DNA of 62,978 nucleotides, taken from positions 1 to 62,978 of the forward strand of contig JADZFN010000053.1 in assembly GCA_020849895.1 (NCBI GenBank). Reading direction: 5' to 3'. This DNA comes from Verrucomicrobiia bacterium. GTDB taxonomy: Bacteria; Verrucomicrobiota; Verrucomicrobiia; JABWAM01. The translations under genes and the position numbers were made by a program. Of the stretch, positions 36,078 to 45,809 are shown in pieces. Positions within the stretch are counted from its first letter, which is position 1; every line of letters starts with the position of its first letter. The notes under the pieces are model-generated. The model worked only from the letters and a program-made list of their open reading frames with translations. It was not told the origin of the DNA and did no database searches.

Positions 36078-36153
36078 GGAAGTCGGAAGGGTTGAGATGG
36101 AATGCAGGAGAGGATGATCCGCGAAACGGCGCCGGGAGAAAGCCAAATCCGGT

Positions 36154-36834
36154 TCACGCGGTTTCGGCGCGCGACCAGAAGAGCTTCTGCACCGGGCCGC
36201 GGAGGCGGGCGGCGGGGAGGGTTTCGTCTCCGTCGAGGAGGCGCCGGACCATCGGCGCCTTCGCGCCGCCAGCGACGAGGAACCACGCCGCGCGCGCCCG
36301 GTTCAGGGTGGGATAGGTCAGCGTGAGGCGGCGCGTGTGGGGTGGTGGACCGGGAGCGGCTGTCGCATCGCGCGCGTTTTCGGAAAGGGCCGGGCTTCCC
36401 GGAAACAGCGAGGCGGTGTGGCCGTCCTCGCCGAGGCCGAGGAGGAGGAGGTCGAAAACCGGCGGAGCGCCGATTTCCGTGCGCATTTCGACTGCATAAT
36501 GGGCCGCGGCTTCCTCGGGCGGGCGCGCAACGTCCCACGGATGGAAGCGGAAGCGAACGTTCACCTCGGCGAAGGCGCGACGGGCCATCCGCCCGTTGTT
36601 CGCGGGGCTGTCGTCGGGCGCGCATCGTTCGTCGCCCATCCACCACGCGAAGCGGTCCCAGTCCAGGGCCTCGCGGGCGAGCGCGTGGTAGAACGGAACG
36701 GGCGTGGTGCCGCCCGAAAGGGCGACATGAAAAACCGGCCGGCGCGCAAGCGCCGCAGCCTGCTCGGCGAGGAATTCGGCGCGCAAGGCCGCAAGCCAGT
36801 CCGCTTCGGTCGAAAAAATGAACGGTTCGATCAT
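36154..36834 (-). CDS. pgl: 6-phosphogluconolactonase
   Basis: A 226-residue enzyme of the NagB/DevB fold that hydrolyses 6-phosphogluconolactone in the oxidative pentose phosphate pathway. Motifs are [28 protein letters not shown] and the catalytic-histidine loop [15 protein letters not shown]. It starts 26 bases after the zwf stop, forming a zwf-pgl pair. The ATG at 36834 begins the family core. Confidence 0.93.
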   Translation of the reverse strand: MIEPFIFSTEADWLAALRAEFLAEQAAALARRPVFHVALSGGTTPVPFYHALAREALDWDRFAWWMGDERCAPDDSPANNGRMARRAFAEVNVRFRFHPWDVARPPEEAAAHYAVEMRTEIGAPPVFDLLLLGLGEDGHTASLFPGSPALSENARDATAAPGPPPHTRRLTLTYPTLNRARAAWFLVAGGAKAPMVRRLLDGDETLPAARLRGPVQKLFWSRAETA

Positions 36835-36860
36835 GGCGCGGCAGCGGGCGGCGGCGGCGT

Positions 36861-38414
36861 TCAGTCGTACTGAAAGGGCTGCCACCTCCGGCCGTCGCGC
36901 GCGAGGAGTTCCTCCGCCTCGGCGGGTCCCATGGAGCCGGGCTTGTAAGTCGGCAGCTCCCCGCGTTTTTCTTCGGACCATGCGGCGCGGAGAGCGTCCA
37001 CGAGGCGCCAGGCGTGTTCCACCTCGTCGTGGCGTGTGAAGAGCGTGGACTCGCCCGTCAGTGCGTCCACGAGCAGGCGTTCATAGGCTTCGGGGAGATA
37101 GCGGGCGAAATCTTCCCGGTAATGGAAATGCATGCTGGCCCGCTGGATCACCGGCAAACCGGGAATTTTCGCGTTGAACAGGAGGTGGATCCCTTCGTTG
37201 GGCTGGATGCGAATACGGAGGCAGTTGCGTCCGAGCCGCATCCCGCAGACGGCGGCGAAGAGGACGCTGGGCGGGGGGCGGAAGAAGATGTCAATTTCGG
37301 TGAACTGTTGGGCGAGCGCCTTGCCCGTACGCAGGTAGAAGGGGACGCCCGACCAACGCCAGTTGTCCACGTCGAGCCTCCACGCGACATACGTCTCGGT
37401 GAGCGAATCGGGCTTCACGCGCGGCTCCTGGAGGTAGGCGTGAACGGGATGAGCGCCCGTCTCGTCGGCGCCGTATTGGGCGCGGACGCTGCACGCGAGG
37501 AGTTCCGAGGAAGCAGGCGTGGGAATCGAGCGCAGGACCTTGACCTTTTCGTCGTGAATCGCCCCCGCCTCGAGAGAGGCGGGCGGCTCCATCGCCACGA
37601 GGCAGAGCAGCTGGAACAAATGGTTCTGGAGCATGTCCCGCGCGGCGCCGGTCGCGTCGTAGTATTCGCCGCGGTTTTCCACGCCCAGCCGCTCGGCCAC
37701 CGTGATCTGCACGTGGTCAATGTAGCGGCGGTTCCAGAGCGGCTCGTAGATGGAGTTGCCGAAGCGGAAGTAGAGAAGGTTTTGGACGGTCTCCTTGCCG
37801 AGGTAGTGGTCAATGCGGAAAAGGGTTTCTTCGGGAAAGGAGCGGTGCAGCGCGCGGCTGAGTTCCCGTGCGCTGGCCAGGTCCTCGCCGAAAGGCTTTT
37901 CCACGATCAGCCGGCGCGGGCCGGGCCCGGACGCCTTCGGCGCGAGCCCCGCGCGCGCGATCTGTTCCGCGACGGTCCCGAAAAAGCCCGGCGCGGTTGC
38001 GAGATAGAACAGGACGCGCTCGCCGAAATGCACGGCTTCGGGCGCGGCGGCGAGACGATCGCGGAGGCGGGCGTAGCCGGAGGGATCGTCGAGGTCGCCC
38101 TGTACGTAGTAGATGCGCGCGGCGAGCTTTTCCCACGCCTCGCGACTGACGGGGCGGATATGAGGAACCTCCTCGAGCGCGGCCAGAAGGTCGGCACGGA
38201 ATTCATCGTCACGCTTGGGACGGCGCGCGTAGCCGAAGATCGCGCAGCCGTCGGGGAGGCGTCCCTGGCGGGAAAGCTGATAGAGCGCGGGGACGATCTT
38301 GCGGCGGGTGAGGTCGCCGGTCGCCCCGAAGATCACGATCGCCGTCGGCTCGACTTTTGCGGCGGCCGGCGAAAGTTCGCAGGTTTCCGGGCCGGAGGGG
38401 AACGCGTCCGTCAT
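36861..38414 (-). CDS. zwf: Glucose-6-phosphate 1-dehydrogenase
   Basis: A 517-residue enzyme that makes NADPH and 6-phosphogluconolactone. The nucleotide-binding loop is VIFGATGDLTRRKIVPAL and the catalytic motif is RIDHYLGKETVQNLL. The substrate motif EKPFGED is also present. The ATG at 38414 was chosen because the conserved Rossmann strand begins about 25 residues later. It is divergent from the amidase gene, with 238 bases between them that show no clear site. Confidence 0.96.
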   Translation of the reverse strand: MTDAFPSGPETCELSPAAAKVEPTAIVIFGATGDLTRRKIVPALYQLSRQGRLPDGCAIFGYARRPKRDDEFRADLLAALEEVPHIRPVSREAWEKLAARIYYVQGDLDDPSGYARLRDRLAAAPEAVHFGERVLFYLATAPGFFGTVAEQIARAGLAPKASGPGPRRLIVEKPFGEDLASARELSRALHRSFPEETLFRIDHYLGKETVQNLLYFRFGNSIYEPLWNRRYIDHVQITVAERLGVENRGEYYDATGAARDMLQNHLFQLLCLVAMEPPASLEAGAIHDEKVKVLRSIPTPASSELLACSVRAQYGADETGAHPVHAYLQEPRVKPDSLTETYVAWRLDVDNWRWSGVPFYLRTGKALAQQFTEIDIFFRPPPSVLFAAVCGMRLGRNCLRIRIQPNEGIHLLFNAKIPGLPVIQRASMHFHYREDFARYLPEAYERLLVDALTGESTLFTRHDEVEHAWRLVDALRAAWSEEKRGELPTYKPGSMGPAEAEELLARDGRRWQPFQYD

Positions 38415-38652
38415 GGCTCGGGGAGTGTAGCACAAGTCCCGAGGGAGGGCACAGACGAGAGATCGGCGCGGAGGAGAAAGCCGCATGCAAAAAGAAGGGA
38501 TCGTTGAGCTTCGCCGGACCTCGCCCCTCGGCGCGAGTGCTCGAGAAGCGCCGACACCCCGAGGGATCCGTCCGGCGTCTGCGACGTTTCTCTTCTCGTG
38601 GGGCGCATTTCGGTTTGAAGCGGCTTCCGGGGCTGTGCGAAGGTGCGGACGC

Positions 38653-39672
38653 ATGATGCGACCTGCGAGCGCCTTCGGGATGCTTGCGCTGGCTCTGGCC
38701 GGCGCGGGCGAAGGCGTCTTGTCGGCTCAAGCCGCCGAGGGGATGTTCAATACCGTGCGCGTCGGAGGGCGAAACTACGTGAACGTGGCCGATCTCGCCC
38801 GTTTCTATCGGTTCGAGGGCAACTGGAAACGAGCGGGGCTCGACGTGACGCTTCGTTCGAAGTGGCGCGTCTTTCGCTTCCGCGTGAACAACCGCGAGTG
38901 TTTCGTGAATCGCGTTCGCATCTGGCTGAACGACGCTCCGATCGAGGCGCGGAACAGCCTGCTGTTGAGCGAAGTGGACGTGGAGAAGACGCTCGATCCG
39001 ATCTTCCGTCCGTGGGCGGTGCGCAAGCTCCCCGTTCGAACCATCATGCTCGATCCTGGACATGGCGGGGAGGATCGTGGAGCGACGGGAACGCACAGGA
39101 CGCTCGAGAAGCACTACACCCTCGACCTCGCGGCGCGGGTCGAACGGCTCCTGCGCGCCGAGGGGTTCCGGACGCTGATGACGCGCCGCAAGGATGGGTA
39201 TGTGTCGCTCGAGGACCGCGCGGATATGGCCAACTCGAGCGACGCCAACGTGTTCGTGAGCCTCCACTTCAACTCGGCGAGACCGTCTCGCGGGCCGCAC
39301 GGGATTGAGACCTACTGCCTGACTCCCGCGGGATTGAGTTCCACCGGCGCTCTCACGCGGCGCTTCGGCCTCGGGCGTTTCGCCGAAGCTCCGGGCAACC
39401 GCTGCGACCGCAACAACATGTTGCTGGCGTATCTCATCCAGCAGGGCGCCGTGGGAGGGATCCAGGGGTTGGAAGACCGGGGCGTGAAGCGGGCGCGCTT
39501 TCACGTGATTCGCGCGACCGGCATTCCCGCGGTGCTGGTCGAGGGCGGCTTTCTCTCCAACCCCGAGGAGGAAAAACGGCTCCTCGCCCCGGCCTACCGC
39601 CAGCAGCTCGCGGCGACGATCGCAGCGGGCATCGTCCGCTACGCCCGTGCAATGAAACCCGCGACGCCGTGA
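38653..39672 (+). CDS. N-acetylmuramoyl-L-alanine amidase (Amidase_3)
   Basis: A 339-residue exported peptidoglycan hydrolase with a signal peptide. An N-terminal copper-amine-oxidase-like or AMIN-type domain (about 30-120, VGGRNYVNVADLARFYRFEG) precedes the zinc amidase domain. Zinc ligands are His in DPGHGGEDRGA, Glu in TLEKHYTLDLA and His in FVSLHFNSA; the catalytic Glu is in VLVEGGFLSNPEEE. It cleaves the amide between MurNAc and the stem peptide. Two adjacent ATGs occur at the start. Confidence 0.92.
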   Translation: MMRPASAFGMLALALAGAGEGVLSAQAAEGMFNTVRVGGRNYVNVADLARFYRFEGNWKRAGLDVTLRSKWRVFRFRVNNRECFVNRVRIWLNDAPIEARNSLLLSEVDVEKTLDPIFRPWAVRKLPVRTIMLDPGHGGEDRGATGTHRTLEKHYTLDLAARVERLLRAEGFRTLMTRRKDGYVSLEDRADMANSSDANVFVSLHFNSARPSRGPHGIETYCLTPAGLSSTGALTRRFGLGRFAEAPGNRCDRNNMLLAYLIQQGAVGGIQGLEDRGVKRARFHVIRATGIPAVLVEGGFLSNPEEEKRLLAPAYRQQLAATIAAGIVRYARAMKPATP

Positions 39673-39775
39673 GCCCGCCGCTTTCCGCTTGATTCTCGAC
39701 CGCTGCCTCCGCAGGTTCGCCCCGTCAACTCCACGCGATGTTTTTCCGCGCGTTTCAACTTCCGTTTGTTTTTCG

Positions 39776-40933
39776 ATGAAAACCCTGAACGTCGCCATGA
39801 TCGGTCACGGTTTCATGGGCAAGGCGCATTCCAACGCCTGGCGTCAGGTGGGGCGCTTCTTCGACCTCGAGGCGGTCCCGCGGCTGAAGCTCCTCTGCGG
39901 ACGCACCGCCGACACTGTGCGCACCGCCGCCGCGCGTTACGGCTGGGAGGAAATCTGCGTCGACTGGCGCGAAGCCGTGGCGCGGCCCGACGTGGATCTC
40001 GTGGACATCACCACGATGAACGACACGCACGCCGAGATCGCCGTCGCCGCCGCGAAGGCGGGCAAGGCGGTCCTCTGCGAGAAACCGCTCGCGATGAACG
40101 TGCGCCAATGCCGCGCGATGGTCGAGGCCGCGAAGAAGGCGCGCGTGACGACCATGGTCTGCCACAACTACCGTCGCATCCCCGCGATCGCGCAGGCGAA
40201 AAAGATGATCGCCGCCGGCGACCTCGGCGCGATCCGTCACTATCGCGCCCGTTACCTTCAGGATTGGATCGCGGATCCGAACTTTCCGATCGTCTGGCGG
40301 CTACGGGGGAAAATCGCCGGTTCGGGGACTCACGGCGACATCCACGCTCACATCATTGACCTCGCACGGTTTCTCGTGGGTGAATTCGCCGAGGTGTCCG
40401 GCCTGCTCCACACGTTCGTGAAGGAACGTCCCGTTGTCGCGGGCCGCTCCGAAGGTCTCCGCGCGAAGGGGAGACGCGGGCGGATGGAGAAAGTGACCGT
40501 GGACGATGCGGCGATGTGTCTTGCCCGCTTCCGCAACGGCGCGCTGGGCAACCTCGAAGCCACCCGCTTCGCCCTCGGCCGCAAGAACGGCATCCAGATC
40601 GAGATCAACGGTTCGAAAGGCTCGCTGTATTTCGATTTTGAAGACATGAACCGCCTGAAGTTTTACCGCGGCGACGATCCCACCGACCGCCGGGGTTTCC
40701 GCGACATCCTCGTCACCGAAAGCGCGCATCCCTACGCCGGCGCATGGTGGCCTCCGGGGCACATCCTCGGCTACGAGCACACCTTCGTGCATGCCTTCGC
40801 AGACTTCGTGAACGCCGTGGCGCGCGGGAAGCCGGCGACGCCCGACTTCGTGGAAGGCCTCCGGAACCAGCAGGTTCTCGAGGCGGTCGTTCAGAGCGCG
40901 AAAACCGGCCGATGGGTCAAGCTGCCGCGTTAG
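39776..40933 (+). CDS. Gfo/Idh/MocA-family NAD(P)-dependent oxidoreductase
   Basis: A 385-residue dehydrogenase with an N-terminal Rossmann fold (VAMIGHGFMGKAHSNAW), the catalytic-lysine motif CEKPLAMNVRQC and the C-terminal sheet domain with GTHGDIHAHIIDLARFLVG. Family members oxidise sugars, inositols or their derivatives. The sequence resembles the large paralogue sets of Planctomycetes and Verrucomicrobia. The likely partner is the TIM-barrel isomerase at 35058-36077. The substrate is unknown. Confidence 0.9.
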   Translation: MKTLNVAMIGHGFMGKAHSNAWRQVGRFFDLEAVPRLKLLCGRTADTVRTAAARYGWEEICVDWREAVARPDVDLVDITTMNDTHAEIAVAAAKAGKAVLCEKPLAMNVRQCRAMVEAAKKARVTTMVCHNYRRIPAIAQAKKMIAAGDLGAIRHYRARYLQDWIADPNFPIVWRLRGKIAGSGTHGDIHAHIIDLARFLVGEFAEVSGLLHTFVKERPVVAGRSEGLRAKGRRGRMEKVTVDDAAMCLARFRNGALGNLEATRFALGRKNGIQIEINGSKGSLYFDFEDMNRLKFYRGDDPTDRRGFRDILVTESAHPYAGAWWPPGHILGYEHTFVHAFADFVNAVARGKPATPDFVEGLRNQQVLEAVVQSAKTGRWVKLPR

Positions 40934-41025
40934 GCGCGGAGAATTCCTCTCGAAACGCGCTCGCTCCATCTCCTCCGCCTTTCGTTTCCTTCCCCCTCCG
41001 ACAAAGTCACTTTTCGAAACCTGAG

Positions 41026-43050
41026 ATGACGGCAAAAAACGGCGTGGCATGGTCGGTCCAGGACGCCCTGGCTCTTTACAACATCGAAAACTGGGGCGGC
41101 GATTACGTCTCGGTGAACGAGAAGGGGAAGATCACGGTGGCGCCGCTCCAGTCGAAAGGGCCCGCACTCGAGGTCATGGAAGTGGTGGACGACGTGCTGC
41201 GCCGGGGGATGGGGCTGCCGGTGCTCATCCGTTTCCAGGACCTGCTCCGCCATCGCGTGGAGTCGGTAAACGAGGCGTTCCGCGCCGCGATCGAGGAGAA
41301 CGAGTTCAAGGGGAAATACTTTGGAGTCTTCCCGATTAAGGTGAACCAGTTGCGCGAGGTGGTCGAGGAGGTGACGGACGCGGGAAAGCCGTACCATTAC
41401 GGGCTCGAAGTGGGGAGCAAACCCGAGCTGTTCTCCGCGCTTGCGATCCATCAGGACCCCGAAAGCCTCATCATCTGCAACGGCTACAAGGACCACGACT
41501 ACGTGCGCGCGGCGCTCCTGGGGCGCCGCCTCGGCAAGAAAGCGATCTTGGTCGTGGAAAAACTCGAGGAGATGCGGCTCGTCGTCCAGGTCGCGCGAGA
41601 GGCGGGCATCGAGCCGATGGTCGGCGTGCGCCTGCGCCTCCTCTCCAAGGGCGGAGGAAAATGGGCGGAATCGGGCGGCGAGGACGCCAAGTTCGGGCTT
41701 TCGACGACCGACCTGCTCGACGCTCTGGAAATCCTGCGGAACGAGAAGATGGAGTCCTGTCTCAAGCTTCTCCACTTTCACGTCGGATCGCAGATCCCTG
41801 ACATCGCGGTGATTAAGCGCGCCGTGCGCGAGGCGGCACGCTACTACGCGAAGCTTCACCAGCTCGGGTGGGCGATCGAGTATTTCGACGTCGGCGGCGG
41901 CCTCGGTGTGGACTACGACGGGAGCCGCTCCTCGTCCGACAGCTCCACGAACTATTCGCTCCAGGAATACACGTCCGACGTGGTCTTCAACGTGATGGAA
42001 ATCTGCGACGACGAAAAGGTTCCGCACCCGCATCTTGTGAGCGAGAGCGGGCGCGCCGTGGTCGCCCATCATTCCGTGCTCGCCATCAACATCTTCGGGG
42101 CGATCCAGAAGGACGGGGCTTCCGCGCCGATCAGCGCGGAGAAGGGGGACCATCGCATCGTGCGGCAGCTCCTCGAGGTGCGCGACGGCCTGAACAAGCG
42201 CAACCGCCGCGAGTCGCTCCACGACGCGCAAGCCCTCAAGGAGGAGGGGCAGGCGATCTTCGACCTCGGTCTGATGCCGCTGAAGTCGAAGGCGAAAGCG
42301 GAGCGGCTTTTCTGGCAGATCGCCACACAGGTGGTGGAGCTCTTCAAGGGGGCGCGGATCATTCCCGAGGAAATCCGCAAGCTCGAGCATCAGGTCAGCG
42401 ATCAGTATCTGGGGAACTTCTCGGTTTTCCAATCGCTGCTCGATCATTGGGCGTTCGGCCAGATTTTTCCGATCGTGCCGCTTCACCGCCTTGATGAACC
42501 GCCGACGCGGAACGCGATTCTCGTGGACATCACCTGCGATTCCGAGGGGAAGATCTCGAAGTTCATCGGCCTCGAAAACCTCCGGGAGACGCTGCCGCTC
42601 CACTCTGCGAACGGCGCGCCTTATTACGTCGGCATCTTCATGGTCGGCGCGTATCAGGATATCATGGGCGACCTGCACAACCTCTTTGGGCGCGTGAACG
42701 AGGTCCACGTCTTTCTCGATCCCGACGAGGAACGCGGCTGGTATGTCGAGGAGGTGATCGAGGGCTCGACGATCAGCCAGGTGCTCGCGATGACGCAGTA
42801 CGACGCGAACGAGCTCGCCCGCAAGATGAAGGCGCAGGTGGACCAGGCGATCAAGGAGGACCGTCTCAAGCCGAGCGAAGGGATGCGTCTGCTCGACGAT
42901 TACGAGAACGGGCTGAAGCGGCAGACCTATCTTTCTTTCGTTCAACCCCCGCAGCCTGCGCCGGCTCCGCAACTCCCGCCCGAGGAGGAAAATCCGAAGC
43001 CCGAAGCCCGAGGTCCGAAGGACAGCGACAACGGAACCCCGAAGAAGTGA
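41026..43050 (+). CDS. speA: Biosynthetic arginine decarboxylase
   Basis: A 674-residue PLP enzyme that converts arginine to agmatine for polyamine synthesis. The PLP lysine lies in YFGVFPIKVNQLREVV. Other conserved blocks are ICNGYKDHDYV, LLHFHVGSQIPD, YFDVGGGLGVDYDGS and ESGRAVVAHHSVL. The ATG at 41026 begins the family N-terminus (WSVQDALALYNIENWGGDY). The final 35 residues form a Pro/Glu-rich tail beyond the normal end. argH at 30466 makes its substrate. Confidence 0.96.
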   Translation: MTAKNGVAWSVQDALALYNIENWGGDYVSVNEKGKITVAPLQSKGPALEVMEVVDDVLRRGMGLPVLIRFQDLLRHRVESVNEAFRAAIEENEFKGKYFGVFPIKVNQLREVVEEVTDAGKPYHYGLEVGSKPELFSALAIHQDPESLIICNGYKDHDYVRAALLGRRLGKKAILVVEKLEEMRLVVQVAREAGIEPMVGVRLRLLSKGGGKWAESGGEDAKFGLSTTDLLDALEILRNEKMESCLKLLHFHVGSQIPDIAVIKRAVREAARYYAKLHQLGWAIEYFDVGGGLGVDYDGSRSSSDSSTNYSLQEYTSDVVFNVMEICDDEKVPHPHLVSESGRAVVAHHSVLAINIFGAIQKDGASAPISAEKGDHRIVRQLLEVRDGLNKRNRRESLHDAQALKEEGQAIFDLGLMPLKSKAKAERLFWQIATQVVELFKGARIIPEEIRKLEHQVSDQYLGNFSVFQSLLDHWAFGQIFPIVPLHRLDEPPTRNAILVDITCDSEGKISKFIGLENLRETLPLHSANGAPYYVGIFMVGAYQDIMGDLHNLFGRVNEVHVFLDPDEERGWYVEEVIEGSTISQVLAMTQYDANELARKMKAQVDQAIKEDRLKPSEGMRLLDDYENGLKRQTYLSFVQPPQPAPAPQLPPEEENPKPEARGPKDSDNGTPKK

Positions 43051-43122
43051 TGGCGGTTCACCTCGTCGCTTCCTCGGTTTCTTCCTCAAGCTTCTTTCGG
43101 CTTTCGAATTCCGGATCTCCTC

Positions 43123-43608
43123 ATGGTGATTCTCGGCATTGACCCCTCGCTGCGCGGAACGGGGTGGGGCGTGATCTCCGCCGACGGAGGCCGCCTCGCG
43201 GGGCTTGCCTGGGGTGTGCTCCGCAACCCTCCGTCGCGCAGCGTGTCGGACTGTCTCGCGGAGATCCATCGCGGCATCGCTGCGGCCATCGCCGCCCACG
43301 TACCGCGCGTCGCGGCGGTCGAGGCGCTCTTCCACGCGCGGAACGTGCGCACCGCGCTCGTGATGGGCCAGGCGCGGGGTGCGGCGCTCGTCGCTGCCGC
43401 AGAGGCGGGCCTCGAGGTGTTCGAGTACGCCCCGAAACGGGTGAAGCAAGGCGTGGTGGGCGTCGGTGGCGCCGCCAAAAGTCAGGTGGGTTTTATGATT
43501 CGCGCGCTCCTCGGCCTCGTCGAGACGCCACCACCCGATGCGGCGGATGCGCTCGCCGTCGCGATCACCCACGCCCATGCCGCACGCGGCGCGCCGCGGA
43601 GAGGTTGA
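43123..43608 (+). CDS. ruvC: Holliday junction resolvase RuvC
   Basis: A 161-residue endonuclease. The acidic active-site residues are visible in ILGIDPSLRGTGWGV, AAVEALFHARN and PPDAADALAVAITHAH. The length is normal. ruvA and ruvB are not adjacent. It is convergent with the Xer recombinase gene, the two stops being only two bases apart. Confidence 0.93.
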   Translation: MVILGIDPSLRGTGWGVISADGGRLAGLAWGVLRNPPSRSVSDCLAEIHRGIAAAIAAHVPRVAAVEALFHARNVRTALVMGQARGAALVAAAEAGLEVFEYAPKRVKQGVVGVGGAAKSQVGFMIRALLGLVETPPPDAADALAVAITHAHAARGAPRRG

Positions 43609-43610
43609 GG

Positions 43611-44558
43611 TTAGCCTCTCGGGTGGAAGCGGCGGTGGGCTTCCTTGAGGCCTCGGCGGTCCACGTGGGTATAGATCTGCGTCGTCTCGATGCTCGCATG
43701 GCCGAGCATCTCCTGGATCGCCCGCAGGTCGGCGCCGCCCTGCAGGAGATGGGTTGCGAAGGAATGGCGGAGCATGTGCGGCGTCACCCGCTTGCCGATC
43801 CGCGCGCGTTTCGCGAGGCGGCGGATGGTGAGCGCCGCGCTTTCCCGGCTGAGCCCACGTCCGCCGCGCGCGAGGAAAAGGCGGGTGCAGTCGGAATCGC
43901 CGAGGAGCTTCACCCGGACATCGCGCAGATAGCGTCGCACCCAGCCCAGCGCTTCTTCGCCCACCGGAACCAGGCGTTGCTTGTCCCCTTTGCCGGTGAC
44001 GCGCGCCACGCCCAGCTCCCACTGGAGGTCGCCCGTCTCGAGACGGACCAGCTCGGCGAGGCGCAGGCCGGAGGCGTAGAACAGCTCGATGATCGCGCGG
44101 TCGCGGACGCCGAGGTCGGTGTCGAGATCGGCGGCCTTGAGCAGGCGTTCGATTTCCTCCGCACTCAGGGCGTGCGGGAGGCTCTCCCAGCGGCGGGGGA
44201 GGTTCGTCGCCGGGGCGAGGTCCGCGGCGTAGCCTTCCGCGTGCGCGAATCGGAAAAAGGCGCGCGCCGAGGCGAGCGCGAGGAAGAGCGTGTTGGGATG
44301 CGCGTCGCGGTCCTTGAGGGCGAGAATCCAGGCGGTCAGATCTTCCTTGTCGGCGCGCCGCCAGTCGAGGCGGCCGCCTTTCCGGAGAAACGCGGCGAGG
44401 CGGCGCAGGTGACGGCCGTAGGTGGCTGCGGTGAGCGGGGATTGCCCCTTTTCGACGCGGACGTGGGCGAGGAAGCGCGCGATCCCTTCGTCGAGCGCGT
44501 CCGGCGGCGGTTCAGCGACGGCGCCGGGCGAGGGAGATTCTCGGGCGGTTGCGGGCAT
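43611..44558 (-). CDS. Tyrosine recombinase XerC/XerD
   Basis: A 315-residue site-specific recombinase. An N-terminal SAM-like domain (FLAHVRVEKGQSPLTAATYGR) is followed by the catalytic domain. The Arg is in ASGLRLAELVRL, the Lys in TGKGDKQRLVPV, the His-Arg in HMLRHSFATHLLQGG, and the His and Tyr in LGHASIETTQIYTHV. It is the chromosome-dimer resolution type rather than a phage integrase. XerC versus XerD cannot be told by eye. Its start overlaps the mazG gene by 47 bases. Confidence 0.92.
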   Translation of the reverse strand: MPATARESPSPGAVAEPPPDALDEGIARFLAHVRVEKGQSPLTAATYGRHLRRLAAFLRKGGRLDWRRADKEDLTAWILALKDRDAHPNTLFLALASARAFFRFAHAEGYAADLAPATNLPRRWESLPHALSAEEIERLLKAADLDTDLGVRDRAIIELFYASGLRLAELVRLETGDLQWELGVARVTGKGDKQRLVPVGEEALGWVRRYLRDVRVKLLGDSDCTRLFLARGGRGLSRESAALTIRRLAKRARIGKRVTPHMLRHSFATHLLQGGADLRAIQEMLGHASIETTQIYTHVDRRGLKEAHRRFHPRG

Positions 44559-44940
44559 GGCGACGGTCGCGCTTCTCGCGCGCCTTGATCGCATTCCATT
44601 GTTGCAGGACGGCTTTCGCGTCGCGAGCCCGGGCGCCGCCGAAGACGTGCGGATGGCGGCGCACCAGCTTGCGAATGAGCGTGGACACCACATCGCGGAA
44701 ATCGAAGCGCCCCTTTTCCCGTGCGAGCTGCGCGTGGAAGACGACCTGGAGGAGCAGGTCGCCGAGTTCTTCGCGAAGGGCGTGCGGATCCTTTGACTCG
44801 ATGGCGTGAATCACCTCTTTCGCCTCGTTGCGGAGACAGGGGATCAGCGAGCGGTGCGTCTGTTCGCGGTCCCAAGGGCAACCCCTTGGGGAACGCAGAC
44901 GCGCCATGAGGCGCAGGAGGCGATCAACGGGACGCGACAT
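44512..44940 (-). CDS. mazG: MazG-family nucleotide pyrophosphohydrolase
   Basis: A 142-residue protein containing one MazG domain with SPRGCPWDREQTHRSLIPCL, the metal-binding EAKEVIHAIE and LREELGDLLLQVVFHAQ, plus FDFRDVVSTLIRKLVRRHPHVFG. It removes non-canonical NTPs. It is about half the size of E. coli MazG, which has two domains. The ATG at 44940 is preferred over an upstream candidate at 44982. Confidence 0.9.
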   Translation of the reverse strand: MSRPVDRLLRLMARLRSPRGCPWDREQTHRSLIPCLRNEAKEVIHAIESKDPHALREELGDLLLQVVFHAQLAREKGRFDFRDVVSTLIRKLVRRHPHVFGGARARDAKAVLQQWNAIKAREKRDRRHARNRPRISLARRRR

Positions 44941-44978
44941 GAGCAGGGACGGCAAGCGGAGGCAAAAATCGGCGGAAG

Positions 44979-45575
44979 TCATCCGGCAGCTCGAACCCGT
45001 CGTTCTCCGGAGAGGCGCGAGGAGGGTTCCAGAATTTTCCGTGCGGCGTCGAGAATGCCTTCGACGCTCCAAAGCCGTCCGAGGCCTTCGTATCCGCAGG
45101 CGAGCGCTCCTTCTTCAGGGCCAATCAGCTTTGCCCCCCGCTCCTGAAGCGTGCGGATGTTCGCCTGCGTGGCCGGGTGGCGCCACATGTTTCCGTTCAT
45201 GGCGGGGGCGAGAAGGAGCGGCGCGCGACACGCCAGAGCCGTCGCGCTCAAGGCGTCGTCCGCCAGGCCGAGCGCGAGCTTGGCGAGGACGTTCGCCGTC
45301 GCGGGCGCGATGAGCAGGAGGTCCGCCGCGTCGGCAAGCTCGATGTGGGTTGGCACACCGCTCCGTTCTTCCGCGAAGAGGTCCACAATCACGGGGTTCT
45401 TCGTGAGCGTGTGGAAAGTCAGCGGAACGACGAAGCGCGTCGCCGCGCGTGTCATCAGCACGTGGACGGCGTGGCCCTGCTTCGCCAGCGCGCTGGCGAT
45501 CTCCGCCGCCTTGTAGGCGGCAATCGAGCCGGTGACTCCGAGGAGAATGGTTTTTCCCTTCTGGCGCGGGGACAT
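44979..45575 (-). CDS. coaC: Phosphopantothenoylcysteine decarboxylase (CoaC flavoprotein, stand-alone)
   Basis: A 198-residue flavoprotein of coenzyme A synthesis. It shows GVTGSIAAYKAAEI, the catalytic-histidine region PTHIELADAADLLLIAPATAN, the PAMNGNMW motif and ACGYEGLGRL. In most bacteria this domain is fused to CoaB; here the protein ends after CoaC, so the synthetase must be separate. It lies 38 bases upstream of mazG on the same strand. The 234 bases between it and the heparinase-like gene hold no recognisable gene. Confidence 0.9.
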   Translation of the reverse strand: MSPRQKGKTILLGVTGSIAAYKAAEIASALAKQGHAVHVLMTRAATRFVVPLTFHTLTKNPVIVDLFAEERSGVPTHIELADAADLLLIAPATANVLAKLALGLADDALSATALACRAPLLLAPAMNGNMWRHPATQANIRTLQERGAKLIGPEEGALACGYEGLGRLWSVEGILDAARKILEPSSRLSGERRVRAAG

Positions 45576-45809
45576 GGCTGAACCTTACCGCAGACGGACC
45601 CAGGAAGGCGAGTCGAGCGCGGGCAGTCAAAAAAGTCGGGAGGAGATGCGGTACCGTGCGCCGCCGCTCGAGCACGTCGAGCCATGCGTTCCACCAAAGG
45701 CCGGCCATTGCGCGGCCGGCGTCGGCAGCCGTTCCCGAGAAAGCAGGGACATCCATCCAGGCGAACTCCCCCCTGCCGCACCGGAGCAAAGGCAGGAAGT
45801 CGCCGTGCT

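Noticed and set aside
40930..44022. Long open frame (1030 codons) on the minus strand opposite speA and ruvC
   Set aside because: It is the antisense shadow of speA, whose motifs are complete. High GC makes stop codons rare on the opposite strand, and its translation is low-complexity with no recognisable domain.
45576..45809. Possible rpoZ or other small gene upstream of coaC
   Set aside because: The minus-strand frame there lacks any RNA polymerase omega motif and reads as unconstrained sequence.
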